Positions 11,643 through 24,600 are shown, counted from the first letter of the stretch. The stretch is 64,000 nt of DNA from Marisa cornuarietis (GCA_004794655.1 SMMW01000013.1:1262001-1326000), one strand, 5' to 3'. The notes: generated by a model not told the origin, from the sequence alone. Numbers and translations: made by a program.

Positions 11643-11843
11643 GCCACGAACGTGGCTTTACCGGCAGAGCGCGAAGAGCCACGATCGTGGTTCTGCTCCA
11701 CAATCGTAATTCTCTCTTTGCACGATGGGCCACAATTGTGGCCTTACCGGCAGACAACGATATGCTCACTAACGTGGCTCGTGCTGCACGAGCATGGCTC
11801 TGCAGTTTCGCTATCGTCTTCAAAATCATAAATTTTAAGCCCA
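11643..11843. repeat. tandem array of near-palindromes (CCACRATYGTGG type)
   Basis: Several dyads share one consensus: gccacgaacgtggc (11,643-11,656), gccacgatcgtggt (11,678-11,691), a decayed ccacaatcgta (from 11,699) and a perfect 16-base palindrome GGCCACAATTGTGGCC (11,728-11,743). An acgtggc half-site and gctcgtgctgcacgagc follow at about 11,770-11,795. The spacer gtggcYttaccggcaga occurs twice, 85-86 bases apart, so the array arose partly by tandem duplication. The GC-rich cluster is embedded in AT-rich DNA. It may be a relic of a transposon end or a protein-binding array. Confidence 0.6.
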
Positions 11844-12122
11844 TGCTTTTAAACATAGAAATATTTTCAAAAGCGCCAAGAGGGTGTCACGAACCTGTTC
11901 TCTCGTCAGGGATGTGTACAGCGGTGACTTAACTAGGGACAGAGATTTGACGCCTTATAGTTTTGTACTTACTCTTGTGATTCATGGTCGTGAAAATTTC
12001 ACTTTCTTATTGTGAACATTCTTGGCTCAATGGGTGACTGGGTACAGGAGCTGAATAGGAGCGCCATCTCATGCGCATGAAGGGTGACACCGCGGCGCGC
12101 TGTCTGTTGGAATGCTTTAAAG

Positions 12123-12300
12123 TCAGCGTTTCTCAACCTTTTACTTGTGACGCCCCCCCGATGAATAAAGGTACGTCCGCGCGCCCCCCTTAGCCACTAA
12201 TACCTATATGAGATATGAGAAAATGACCGCCTTTGCGGCCCCCTTTTCAGCAGCTTGCGCCCCCCTTGGGGGGCGCGCCCCCCAGGTTGAGAACCGCGGA
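12123..12300. mobile_element. hAT-like MITE (178 bp)
   Basis: The ends are inverted repeats: CAGCGTTTCTCAACC on the left and the complement of CCGCGGTTCTCAACC on the right. The interior is C/G-rich with long C runs (gcgccccccttggggggcgc). The flanks (ctttaaag on the left, gtttaaac on the right) are similar 8-mers, as expected for an aged hAT target-site duplication. There is no coding capacity. The CAGNGGTTCTCAACC end is shared by many animal hAT (Charlie-like) non-autonomous elements. Confidence 0.7.
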
Positions 12301-12799
12301 GTTTAAACTAAGTAAGACCTGGACACCCGAGATTTAGAGTTCTATTATCGTTTGCATTGTTATCGTCTCGAAAACTGTCCATCGCACGTGCACGACCGTC
12401 AAGCAGAACTCGCGGGATAGAATTTCTTTTTTATTATTATTATTATTATTTAGCAGCGGGAAGGTAGAAAGCTTGGCACTATGATTAGGGCGGCCTAGAA
12501 GAAGGACAGCAAATATTCGAAAAAGTTTTAATTTTATGAGTCATTCTTTTACTTCTGGTCGTAATGAGTCATTGTAAAAAAAAAAAAACAGTTCTTAATT
12601 TTAAAGCGAGAAAGACGTGGACAGTGTGGCCTTACTTGATTGTTCGATCGTCAGTAAGATGAGGAAGAAAGGAGAGAAAGATTTAAAGGACCAGCTGAGG
12701 TGTCGGCGCATAGCTTAGTGGGGGAAAAGGTAGTGGTTGATCTCTCACAATTAATGACTAGTCAGATCAGAGAAGCACATGTTTAGAAAACTAAATCTG

Positions 12800-13830
12800 C
12801 TCTCTTTTAAAAGTTGTAAATGATCTACTCCTCGGTGCTGACTATGACGTGTCATTTCTGGTGTTGTTAGACGTGTCAGCTACATTTGATACTGTCGATT
12901 ATTCTATACTTTACACAGACTTCAGCACTCTTTTGGTATTCATGATATTGTTTTGACCTCGTTTCTATGCTATGTCGATGACCGTATCCAGACTAAGTAA
13001 ACGATGTATAATCAGATCCTTCTGTCCTGACATATGGTCTCCCGTAAGGGTCTGTCTTGGGTCCAATACATTTTGTTGTACACATCTCCTCTGTCTGATG
13101 TTATGTCACGCCATGCCATGTCATATGTGAGTTAGGCTGATGATACACAGCTTTATCAGTCAGCTCCACTTAGTGAACTCACTGGACTACTGACATGGAC
13201 ACAGGAATGCGTAGCTGACATTAAGTCCTGGATGCCCCAAAACAGACTGCAGCTGAATGACGATAAGACTGAATTGTTACTTACTACTCTAAAGAAATTT
13301 CTGAGTCATCCTTCTCTCCCTCGCTCTCTGTCCATAAACAACTCAACTATTCGTTTCTCCACCTCAATCAGTAGTTTATGCATCATTCTCGATCAGAGTT
13401 TTGACTTTTCATCAGCATACTTATGTCTGCGGAACTGCTTACCTTGGTTGGAATTCCCAAGTATCTTCTTGACAGACTCAAAGAATCCAGAATAATGCTG
13501 CTCGGCTCATCTCCAGACCATCTAGATGGGAACATGCATCACACATCGTTCGCTCTCTCCACTGGCTGCCAGTCGTGGACCGTACAGCCTACGAACTGTC
13601 CACTTTGACTTACTCTGCCGTTTCTGGAACTGGTCCTCAGTACCTCTCCGAACTCCCATCTATACGCCCACACGACTTCTTAGGTCATCTTCTGACACCA
13701 AGTTTCTACGAGTCCCACTAAGACAAAGACGTTTGGACAGAGGCCTTTCTCCTACCAAGCCCCATTAACTTGAAACGGATTACCCATCAGCCTTCGTCCC
13801 TTTGATTCTCTTACCACCTTTGTCTAAACA
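12800..13830 (+). pseudogene. L2/CR1-type LINE reverse-transcriptase relic
   Basis: Translation in shifting frames recovers typical pieces of the reverse transcriptase and C-terminal region. They are a DVSATFDTVDYSIL-like palm motif (about 12,870-12,910), an ADDTQLYQS-like YADD region (about 13,135-13,160), NRLQLNDDKTELLL (from about 13,240), GIPKYLLDRL (13,446-13,480) and a YTPTRLLRSSSDTKFLRV tail (from about 13,660). Several frameshifts and stops separate them, and the endonuclease part is absent. It is a 5'-truncated, long-dead copy on the plus strand, directly upstream of the RTE element. Confidence 0.8.
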
Positions 13831-14008
13831 TAAGAGGCATTATTTCATAACAGCGAATTCACTGTAAACCGGAGCGTGCATAACGTGTCTGTATTTAGTT
13901 TGTGAAGAGCGGGTGTCTGTTGTAGGTGAGCGTATCTATGTGAATACGGGTGCATAATTGTTGGTGATTCAGTTTACTTCTGTAAAACATTTCTGTTAAA
14001 CTCCGCCA

Positions 14009-15370
14009 TTGCCGGTCCCAAGCCCGGATGAGAAAGGAGGAGGGTTGGGCATAGGGCTAGCAACCCTATCCCGTAAAAACTTTTATGCTACGGAAACAAC
14101 GGCTAGAGAAATAACTTCATCTGGTAGAAGGAGTGATGCAGTCCAGACAACTGGCCCTATGACGGCAAGAGATCAAAGCCAAATGGAAGTCTCTGGCCCG
14201 ACAGCGGAACTCCTGACACCAAAACATACCATGCGAATTGGTTGCTGGAATGTACGAACTTTATTCCAGACAGGACGGTTGTCACAAACAATTAAAGAAA
14301 TGAACAGCTACAACCTCACAATGCTCGCAGTAGCAGAGGCCAGATGGACAGGTACGGGAAAACAGGTACTTAACTCTGGGGAAACCATTATCTGGTCTGG
14401 CAGGCAAGACGACCACCACCATGAAGGAGTCACCCTTATCATCAGCAGGAAACATACAGATGCCATCTTACAGTGGAAGCCCATAAGCGAACGCCTACTC
14501 TACGTGAGGTTAAACTCCAGGTTCACAAAACTTTCTATTGTAGTAGCCTATGCCCCCATTGACAACGCTGACGAAGAAGAAAAAGACAAATTTTATAGCG
14601 CACTTCAAGCGGTTTTAGAAAACATCCCCAAGCATGATGTGATGCTCCTCATGGGCGATTTTAACGCAAGAGTAGGCAACAAAAACGAGAACAGAGAAAG
14701 AGTCATGGGGCGTCATGGAACTAGAGAACTTACTGACAATGGTGAGAGACTTATTAGTCTGTGTGAAGAGAACGATCTTATTATTGGTGGTACTTTGTTT
14801 GCGCACAAAACAATCCACAAACTAACCTGGACATCACCTGATGGAAGGACACAAAGCCAGATAGATCACATAATCATCAACAGCAAATGGAGACACTCCC
14901 TGCAAGACGTGCAAGTCAAGCGAGGAGCAGACGTTGGCAGTGATCACCACCTATTAGTTGCAAAGCTCAAACTGAAGTTGAGAAAAGCAAAGATTGGGCA
15001 GAAAAGAAACCAGCGTATGGATATGACCAAACTCGGAGACCCAGCAATCAAAAAGGCATTCGGCATTGCACTGAAAAACAACTTCAGCATCCTCCGGGAT
15101 GAAGCAATAACGATCGATACCTTTAACAAAGCCACATTAGAAGCAGCAAAAGAAACCATTGGCTACAGGACAAGCCCCAAAAATGTATGGATATCTGTGC
15201 ACACATGGAACTTGATAGAAAAAAAGGAAAGAGATGAAGAGGAAGCTCCTGAACACCAAATCCCCCAGGCTGAAAGAGAGGACTGCAGCACAATACAGGG
15301 AGCTAGACAAACAGATCAAGTCCTCCTCAAGGTGAGACAGGCGACAGTATATAGAGCAGCTCGCAGCTGA
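14009..15370 (+). pseudogene. LINE apurinic endonuclease region (RTE ORF, 5' part)
   Basis: This is the 453-codon first part of the LINE polyprotein. Its endonuclease/exonuclease/phosphatase fold shows the expected catalytic blocks: GCWNVRT (Asn), EARWTG (Glu), YAPI, MGDFNARVG (14,651-14,677), SQIDHIII and GSDHHLLVAKL (Asp-His). From about residue 405 the frame drifts out of register: homologous sequence continues in another frame after an A-run near 15,222-15,229. The last 45 or so residues are therefore an artefact of a frameshift. The ATG at 14,009 lies in the leader. The conserved domain itself starts at about residue 75, at MRIGCWNVR. Confidence 0.88.
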
Positions 15371-15563
15371 AGCCGAAGCAGCAGCCGAACGGAAAGACAT
15401 GTAGGCGACCTATCAAAACATAAGGAAGCTACGAGGTGACCAAAGGCACAACCAGGACCTCCCGGTTAAAAGAGCAGATGGCACACCCATCACGGAAGAG
15501 CGAGCCAAACTGAAGAGATGGGGGGAACATTTTCAACAGATTCTTAATCAGCCAGAACCATCA

Positions 15564-17135
15564 GTGCTACCTGAAATCATCGAAGCAGAAGAGGATCTAG
15601 ATATCAACACTGGACCCATTGCACTACAAGAAATTAAGGAAGCCATTCACAAAACAAAGAACGGCAAGGCACCAGGAGGGGATGGTGTATGTGCTGAAAT
15701 GCTGAAAGCAGAAGAGGGAGAGACACCGCGTATTCTACAAACAATCCTCCAGGAGATCTGGGACAGTGAAGAAATCCCTACCGAGTGGAGTAAAGGTGTT
15801 ATAGTCAAGATACCAAAGAAAGGAGACCTCGGTGACTGTAATAACTGGAGAGGCATCACACTGCTATCCGTCACCAGCAAAATTTTTAGCCGCATAATTC
15901 TCCAGTGCATTACAACAACAGTAGACTCTATACTCCGACAAGAACAAGCTGGCTTCCGGAAAGGACGATCATGCATCGACCATATCTTTGTGCTGCGACA
16001 GATCCTGGAACAATCGCAGGAGTGGAACAGTCCACTGTATATGGCCTTTATTGACTTTGAGAAGGCATTTGATAGCCTACATCATGCCTCTCTATGGAAG
16101 ATTCTACGTCACTATGGCATTCCAAGGAAACTGGTTAACATCATCAAGTCCTTATATGAAAATTGTGAATGTCAGGTCATCCACAACAACCAGCTGACTG
16201 AACCCTTTAGAGTGGACACAGGTGTCAAGCAGGGGTGCATCCTGTCACCAATACTGTTCTCACTGGCCCTTGATCGGCTCATGCATCGTGTCACTCAGGG
16301 AAAACGACAGGGTCTACAGTGGACTCTAACCACAGTTTTGGAAGATCTAGACTACGCCGACGACCTAGGTCTGCTATCCCATAGGCACCAAGACCTTCAA
16401 GATAAGACCGAAACCCTTAGTAAGACTGCCAGCATGATAGGGCTCAGAGTCAACACTCGAAAAACACAAGTCCTAAGGAACAACATGACAAACAATAACC
16501 CTATCACAATCAGTGGGAGTCCACTAGTGGACGTAAAAGAATTTGTGTACCTAGGCAGCAAGGTAACAGCAGATGGTGACTATGAACAGGAGGTCAACAC
16601 CAGAATCAGCAAAGCCAACCAAGCTTTTGCAATGCTTAAGCACATCTAGAGATCCACTGGCCTCAGCAGCCATACAAAGATCAGGATCTTCAAGAGCAAT
16701 GTCCTCAGTGTCCTCCTATATGGGTCAGAGTGCTGGAAGACCACAGCCTCCATCGATGAAAAACTAGAAGTGTTTAAAACCAAGTGTCTGCTGCGCATAA
16801 AAAAGATCTTCTGGCCCAACACCATCTCAAATGAAGAACTGCGCGAACAGATGGGGGTGTGCACCCTGGCAGAAACAATGCAACTGCGGCGCTGGCGATG
16901 GTTAGGTCACGTGTGCCGCATGCCTCCAGACTCAATCCCCAGAACAGCCCTGCGATGGACACCACAGGGAAAGAGGAACAGAGGGAGGCCCAAAGAGACG
17001 TGGAGGCGATCCATCGAAAAGGACCTCGAGAACAGAGGCCTATCACTGGAGACAGCCCCCAGAACAGCAGCAGACAGACCCAGATGGAGATCCCTAGCTG
17101 TTGCCTCACGCGCCAGACGGCACAATGAGGACTGA
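15564..17135 (+). pseudogene. LINE reverse transcriptase (RTE ORF, 3' part), stop-interrupted
   Basis: The frame carries RT blocks in order: NGKAPGGDGVCAEMLKA, QAGFRKGRSCIDHI, FIDFEKAFDSL, GVKQGCILSPILFSLALD and LDYADDLGLLS (YADD at 16,353-16,364). EFVYLGSKVTADGDYEQEVN follows. A TAG at 16,647-16,649 replaces an expected tryptophan codon. The same frame then resumes with SNVLSVLLYGSECW and a C-terminal region (LGHVCRMP, then KRNRGRPKETWRR) to a terminal TGA at 17,133. The catalytic aspartates are intact, so the damage is limited to stops and the upstream frameshift. Confidence 0.9.
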
Positions 17136-17469
17136 TGATGATGATGATCATTTCTGTAAAGCGCTTTGAGCGAATCACCGGAAAAGTGCTATATAAATGT
17201 TCATTACTCTTATTACAAATACTATACGAGAATCGATTGGCATTGTCACTTGTCAAATGACTACTAAATTTTTAACTGCATGTGTGTTCGCAAATGCAAA
17301 TTTGACGAGTCCTGAGGCACACCACAACAGTCATCACTGGTAATGTGTAGAGCATAGATTTATTGTTTAAATTTTCAGTTAAAAAAATAGAGTTAAGCCT
17401 AAACGGAAATTATGGCAATATTTTTGTTGATAAATGGTTCACTTTTCGGAGAGGAGGGAACCCAGTTTT

Positions 17470-17512
17470 TTGTCTTTTGCCTAGGGCGTAACACAGCCTA
17501 GCACCGGCTTTG
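17470..17512. mobile_element. hAT-like terminal fragment
   Basis: tgcctagggcgtaacacagc, followed by ctagcaccggctttg, resembles the right terminus of hAT elements whose ends read CAAAGCCGGTGCTAGGC on the complementary strand. A matching left terminus in inverted orientation was not found. The related fragment at 11,003-11,046 is in the same orientation. Confidence 0.35.
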
Positions 17513-17893
17513 ACAGTTAGTGTCCACTATCGTTACTAGGGCCCCTTGGGAACTTGGATGGCGTGACGGGTGAGACAGACAACACTAGACTCCTGTGGAC
17601 AGTCGTCACGCTTTGTTCAAGACTATCGGCTGTATCTGCACTGCCAAGAGACTTTCTACACATTGGATAGGCTGCCAATGGGGTTAATAAAGAAAACCGG
17701 GAACTTGTGAGGAATTTTCTGTGCACTATATAGGTGTAAAACCTTACACTTCGCTTCTGTTGTCGGGATCTCGTCCACGAGTGAGGTGGGGGTTTTTAAA
17801 AATCATAATGGAGCAACAGTTTCACGTGACTTAAGCAAAAAAAAAAAAAAAAAATTAATGCGGCGGCAGACTTTTAAAAAATGTGAGCAGGTC

Positions 17894-18175
17894 CTACTTA
17901 ATTTTTCTGTGACTTCCCTGCCTCGCCAACTCACACTTTTTATTTGGGTCCACTCCGGCAGGAGCTTTGATTCTCGCAGCGAACTGCATCAGGCAAATCC
18001 ACACCAATAAGGCGGCTACATTTTCTTCATCGCTAAATGTCGCTAAAATGAACTCGTGATGTTTCGTATGTACATTACCCAAAGTTTCCAATAATCTTGT
18101 GACCTCTTCACTCTCGTAACTGTCTGTACTTTCTTTATGCGATGAAGAACAATGCATACATAGGCACAAAAACAC
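17894..18175 (-). pseudogene. unassigned ORF, faint resemblance to a transposase N-terminus
   Basis: A 93-codon minus-strand frame with an ATG start. Its middle (SDEENVAALLVWICLM) and the nearby GVDPNKKCEL are faintly reminiscent of the start of PIF/Harbinger-type proteins, in which a run of small and acidic residues precedes a W-V-P-N motif. No catalytic domain follows, and the region sits between a hAT-like end and the DDX56 3' flank. It could equally be non-coding. I give it only as a possible relic. Confidence 0.2.
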
Positions 18176-18269
18176 AAAAAAGTCTGACTGGTACGTGTTC
18201 TGCTAACATCGGTATCATTTCGTAGTAACCATGTTGTGTGATAAGAACCATCGTCCGTAGTAATGAAAC

Positions 18270-18275
18270 TTTATT
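18270..18275 (-). terminator. candidate DDX56 polyadenylation signal
   Basis: AATAAA on the minus strand lies about 390 bases beyond the DDX56 stop codon. It is the nearest canonical signal in the right orientation and implies a 3' untranslated region of about 0.4 kb. Confidence 0.5.
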
Positions 18276-18666
18276 TTTGCAGCATTCAACTAACATTGGA
18301 ATGAAGGAAATTTAACTGGCTTATTCTACAGAGCACACACGTGCTGGAACATAAAAACAAACGTACCTGAATCAACTCGTGCAAGAGAGTTTTAGAGAAA
18401 ACCGTGAGTCCATGTGTTAGCTCTTATTCTGTATGTGCTTATTTAAAAGAGTTGGTCTGCGTGCAATAAACTTGAACGATTAATATGGAGTCAAGCAAGC
18501 ATTAAATAAAGGAAAAAGATTTTACATGTGCTCCTTTCAAAATGAACTCTTGACTACCACTTTCATAACCGACATGAAACAGAAATGAAACAAACAGTTA
18601 GGCTGCACATGACTTGTATTTTTACATTATTCACACAACACCACCATCAGTAAAGTCCATATTAAA

Positions 18667-21600
18667 TCACTTTTTTTTCTTTTTGGAAAATCCTGAGAAC
18701 TCAAAGCTCTTGAGAGGATCTGCTTTCCTTTTCTGAAACAAGACAAAGTGACAGGCAGGCATCAGATGACAGGAAGGCAAATCAAAGTAATGTCCAGAAC
18801 GCCAACACAATCTAAGGCATTGCAAACATTCACCTATGTTTACTTGTGGTAATACATAGAAGGCAAGTGAAGAATAACATTTGCATTCACAGATTTTTAG
18901 TGCCGCAGATGCAGCATAACGATATAAGCACCATCTCTAAATCATTCTCTAAACAATAATAAACTGCTGAGTTGAGGCTCATAGCTGCTCAGTCAGGGTA
19001 TAAAAAAATGAGGTTTTCCTTCTTAAGGACATCAGTGTGGTGTGAGTTTTCCTTTCTAAAAGGGTCCACTCTAAAAGAGGGCTTCTTCGTGACACTTTTG
19101 ACTAGCAATAAGACAAATTTAAAAGAATTTAACTTCTTGTGAACGTTCGCTTTATTTTATCTTCTTTCCTGTCAGAGTTAGAACTGCACAAGAAAACAAA
19201 AATCAGTTTCTTCCTCTGTGAGGAGAGTTTTGGTTTTTTGGTGGGGGGAAGTGGAAAAAAAATCACATTTCCCTTATATGGTTCAAGGGGGAGAATTACA
19301 TATTAAAAATCCTCTTACATGGTCCAACAGAAGTATCTACCTTTTACTTGTGATTTCTTGCAGGGAGGAAGAAACTTTTCAAAAAAATACAACCTCCATG
19401 TATACACAATGGTTAGGTCATCATTTCCAAGCCACATTAGGAAAGCAAATGAATCTTTGAAAAATACAATTTACTTTTTGTTATCTTCAGTATTACACTC
19501 CAAACACACAAAGTGAAGTTGATAAATACAGACAAATGAAATGTCCTATCACCTGAAATTTGGCCTCAGCTCTAGATGTTGCCTTTTCTCCAACTGGCTT
19601 TTGGTAGTTCCTTTCCTTCTGTCGCTTAGCAACTCCCTTCAATGTCGTGGGGACTAAGCATATTGAAACAGAGCATGTTAACGAACATGATAGTTCAGCG
19701 GAATTTGTTAAGAAAGTTCGACTCACCATTTTTTCAAGACAAAAAAACAATCATTACATAATAAAAAAAAATCATCAAAAAGGACCAAAAGATAAGTTAC
19801 CACACTGCTAGGTCAAATTGCAGATGTTCTTACCAAGGTACTCTGGAACATTCTTTAGGGAACATGGCGTCTTCACAGTCAACAAAGGCTTGTTGTGTCG
19901 TAGTACTTGTAGGTCACGTGGATTCTCTTCAAAGTATGTCTGCAAAGTAAATAAACAACTCAAATGAGATGCTCAGTTCTGAAGACAAAAGTTGCAGTAC
20001 TCTAAAAATGTCAGAGAATAAGAACCTACATTAGATAAAAAGCAGAAAGTGATCATTTTATAAACTACTTGGATGATAAGCAAAACAAACTTTGTATCAC
20101 TTTTTTCTAGCATACATCATCCAAACTTGTCTGAAAGGTGCAAGAAAGTGTCATGCAGCTTTGATACAAAATACATGTGCCTGGTCATGGGTACATAGGA
20201 CTAAGCTCCACATTTATGTTAACTACATTTTTAAAAAAGGAGGTTAACAAACCTTGAGTTTCTCTGATGCCAATATCTCCTGTCGGATCTCTTTCAACCT
20301 AGCCTCCCGTATGGCAGTTCTTGTAACAGCTTGCATGGCATCCTGTATATTTTTTTTAACTTAAACATCAATTTACTCCATTTCAAGACACATTTGTTCA
20401 AGAAGCTTTGCTTACAGCTAAAGGTTATTCATTTGCAAATAACCCACAATCAGCAAAAACTACAATGCATGGGAAAACACTTCATAAAAGAAGTAACAAA
20501 AATATATGCAAGAACATGATACGAGCAACTGATAAACTGACACAATTCAAGGGACAAATACACATACAAAATAATTACAGACTTGCTTTGCTATAATACA
20601 TGATTAACAAGTCAGAGAGCTAAAAAGATTTCCTTACCTTTGCCCTGTATTTGAAACCTTCAATTTCTGTCATTTTAAATTGAAATGGCTTAAATACACT
20701 CTCTGATTCTGCAAATAAATTAATCCAATAAATATATTACATTATATGAGCATATAAGTATGTAAGCAGAATGGACAACTTTATTCCTCTCATGGAATCT
20801 ATGGCAAAACTATGAAAAACACACTTACTTGGAAGTCTTAAATGGTTACATATAAACAGCGCATCAGAAGACACTTCACACCAAGTTATCAAAAACAGCA
20901 CAGTATTAAAGTATCACGTGTCTTAAACATTCCACTCACCTAGGTCAGTCATCTGAGCCTGTTCAACAGCAGCCAAGAGGTCTTCCTCCTTCATACTCAC
21001 AAAAGACAAAGCTGTGCCCTGTTTCCCTCCCCTGGCTGTTCTGCATTATTGACATAGGACATGACAATACGTGTGTGCTCAAAGACAAACACTCTCCTAT
21101 AAAAGTACAACTAATAAAATAGCAAATGTTCTTTAAAATAAATTTCTATGCACAAGTATATCACCTAGCATACTCTTTTTAAGGTAGACAAATTGTCATA
21201 AAAATTAATTCACCATGATTTCTAAGACAAACAAAAGGGTAATTTGATTTCAACGAGTAGCCTTATTTTCTTACAAGACACATTTTGAAAATCAAAACAA
21301 CAAATCTCCACTCAGTTCAAAGATAAAAATCTTCAGTCCTGTATAGCTGGAATATTATGTTAATAACAAACCATTTGCAGTTGTCTGCAATCACTATACC
21401 CAATTACTTTAAAGAGAGGTGAAGTGGCCCCTAGTGAACCTTTAAGCAAACCCACAGACTCAGAACACATATGCACTTAATTTATAAAAGGTCAATACTA
21501 TGTTTCCTCAATCGCTAAGCCAAACGACTGTATTTTTCATTATCTTACCTACTGTATACAATACTAAAAGGCAAACAAAATATCGCAAAAAAAACAACCA

Positions 21601-24600
21601 CACAATAATTATAATAGCTTGCTAAGTTCACCATTTCTCCCTCCTTACCTGCCCACACGATGAATGTAAGCATCTACTGACTTTGGAAACTCAAAGTTGA
21701 TGACATTGGAAACATTCTGAAAATCAATTCCACGGCATACTCCATACTCCCTGTCCTTCTTTCTTGAAATGCCAATGTAACAGAGGAGGGGAAAAAAGTT
21801 TGGCTGTTGATTGTTTGGTATCACGTTAGCAAGCTTACAAGTTATAAGTGTGAGCATCTATGTAAATAGATGAAGTAAATGTGGTTTTTCGACCAGACAT
21901 GTTTACCTGTAAAGAGTCAAAGGTGAAGGGGGTAGGAGGGCATGAACTGGTACCCAGGTAAATTCCAAAGCCTTTGCAGAAAGAAGACTGATGACTATAA
22001 ATGATTCTAATGTACCTGACCCCATTCTTCAGCAATCTCTATGGCAGTGACAGTAATGAGTAGGGGAGGTCCACTGATCTTTTCTCAAGCCAAATGCCTT
22101 TTCTGTTTTCGTAGTTTACTGTTTTATTCTTGCACAGCTACATCCTACAATATTATTTGTTAATTTTTCTCTCTAAATATGCTAGTAATATCAGACCAGG
22201 ACAGGGAAAGTATAACCAATGCAATGCAAATAATATCCTTAAAGAGATCTTCTTTAGACATTTAGCCGACCATTTTAGTCATTTATAGCTTTCAAACAGT
22301 GCATGAAGTGTTTTCCCATCTGGCAATAAAACGTTCAACAGAAGAAAATGTGTTGTAATTTATGGATAGCCTGGAATTGACCATTGTATCAGGACAAATA
22401 TACAATAATTTATACAAAGATTTTACTCTCAACATATAAGTCACCTTTTCCCTGACGACTGGGGCTTCTGTTTTGGGTCTTCCAAAAGAAATTCATCTGA
22501 TGCAATGATAATGTCATAGAGTCCCCTGTTGAACTGACTGACAATATGACACCTGCATAAAAAGAAAAAGTATGTTTTTACATACCAGTAAAACTTACCA
22601 AATTAGAAGAACCTTTTATTCATACAGCCACTCCTCAACAGCTTGATGAAAACTATGTTCAAGTAGTGTATGAAATGGTGAGATGTCAACAGACAGAAGT
22701 GGGGGAGGGGAAGACCGATATGAGCACACCACAGATCTGTCATGCAAAAAGCTTTACCTACCTGGAGTGGACTGGCAGTTCTGAGTTGAGTACACATGCT
22801 GGAATGCCAAACTGCTCGAGAAAGAGCTTCAGTCTGTCAGACAGTCACAAAATATATGTCAGGTTTTAGGCAGTAATCAGCAGTCTGACAAGCTAACTCT
22901 GAGAAACTTCTGAATCCCCATCAAGGACATTTACTCAAGCAAAACTGCTCATATGTGCTCCTTTAATTCACAGAAAGTTTAGTGTGTAGGGTAAGTAAAG
23001 TGTGTTGTGTAAATGTAAGTGTGTAGTGTAAGAATAACATAAGTAATGTGTGCTATCTAAATCCGCATTTCTAGTCAATAGAAATGTGATACATAACTGT
23101 AAATAAGTAAATGTTATGCTGAAAAGTATGAGAGCGACACTTTATGAATGCAATTCTTATCAGCATCAAAATAATATAACAGACAATGCATATAACCATT
23201 CCCAGAAAAGCATACGAACAATTCATCTGCTGTTTTTAATAGAGGGGATTCCATAGCAGAGATCAATGAACTTAAGCCTAAGTCTCTGATAAAGTGAAAA
23301 TCATATCAACAAGCATACTTGCAGCAAGCAACACTTACTTGTAGCAACTGTCAACAGAGTTCACAAAGAAGATGGATTTGCCCCGAATAAGTCCTAGTTT
23401 CAGCAAAGCTGCCACTAGTGCAAACTTATCTTCCAGGTCACATCTATAAATAAATAAATAAATTCACAAAGCATTAACAATTTAAAATGAAAATGAAGCT
23501 GCAAGGCCTGGTAATGATTCAGGAAACCAGGTATCACAAACCTGCTACTTATTTTTTAAATCATTTGGATCATAAGGGAATGGAAAATAAAAAAGGATGC
23601 CAGATGGTGAGTGCTTTGCATATAAGTGTGGTGCAAGCATCTCATGAAGGACACTTTTGCTTGGATGTGACAGCATCACTGAGAGATTCCACTAGTATAA
23701 AATGTAAAGGTTTGGGCTGAGGCCATGAGTGATTTTTGCTGCTGCTTTGTGTTTTGTACAAATGTAGTCCCCTCCCTTGACTGGGTCGGGGAGCCTGGAT
23801 GTTTTCCTCGCTGTTGACTTGTGAAATCCAGACCAGATTTGTGAGGAACGCATAATTTATTCAGTCTGTGGAGACTCTTTTTTTTTTTGTCATTGTTACT
23901 TGTGTTTCTTCGTATTTTGGTATGTTGGATCTTGCTGAGCTTCAAGAGAGGCAGCAACCGTGAGAAAGACTATTGGGTTTCTTTTCATGCTGAGTTTCAA
24001 ACCTGATGGAGGGGACTTCAAAAAGGAATTTAAACAAAAGTGACTTTAATCTTTAAGGGAAAAAGTTTGATTTATGAGTCTAAGTGTATATCTGTAAAGT
24101 ATGTTAATAATTTTTGTTTGATGGATATTACACTTATTTCTTAAATTCAGATTTTTTTAAAGTGTTTATATCTTATCTAAAAGCCAGTGAGTGTGGGTGA
24201 CTCTAGGCCAGCAGAACCATTTACAGAGATGAAAAGTCTGACTTCATATTTTACTGTTTCTGTGTGAGATAACTTTTATGATCTCAACCTCTAAAAAAAT
24301 ATTTGTAACAAATATTTCAAACAATACCAGAAGTAGAAACATTAACACAAAACAAGTTTTAAAAAACATGACCCAAAGCTGTGTTCACTTTTTCCAGAAA
24401 TAGCAATACAAAGCCTCCACACCCAACAAAATAATAAGAGAAAACAATCTCACTTTATATGATACTGGGTGAGTTGGCTCTGCTCTGGCAGTTGTGATTC
24501 TTGTAGCTTTAGGATGACCTGTGAAAATGAAAAGGTTTGTAAAGCAGGACAGCCACTAGAACTTGCTCTATGTTTGAAACAAAATCTTTTCCTTGCAGAG

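Larger units (their letters stand above)
14000..17215 (+). mobile_element. RTE-type non-LTR retrotransposon, near full length, inactivated
   Basis: The element runs from the GC-rich leader (gccggtcccaagcccgg at about 14,010) through an apurinic-type endonuclease and a reverse transcriptase to a 3' end. That end has a (GAT)n run (17,133-17,148) and the characteristic gtaaagcgctttgagcg, then gtgctatataaatgtt. Length and domain order fit the RTE clade, whose endonuclease is often mislabelled craniofacial development protein 2 in databases. The single long frame is broken by at least one frameshift near 15,225, stop codons near 15,335, 15,402 and 16,647, so the copy cannot make its whole protein. 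Fairly intact motifs suggest a moderately young insertion. Target-site duplications were not resolved. Confidence 0.9.
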
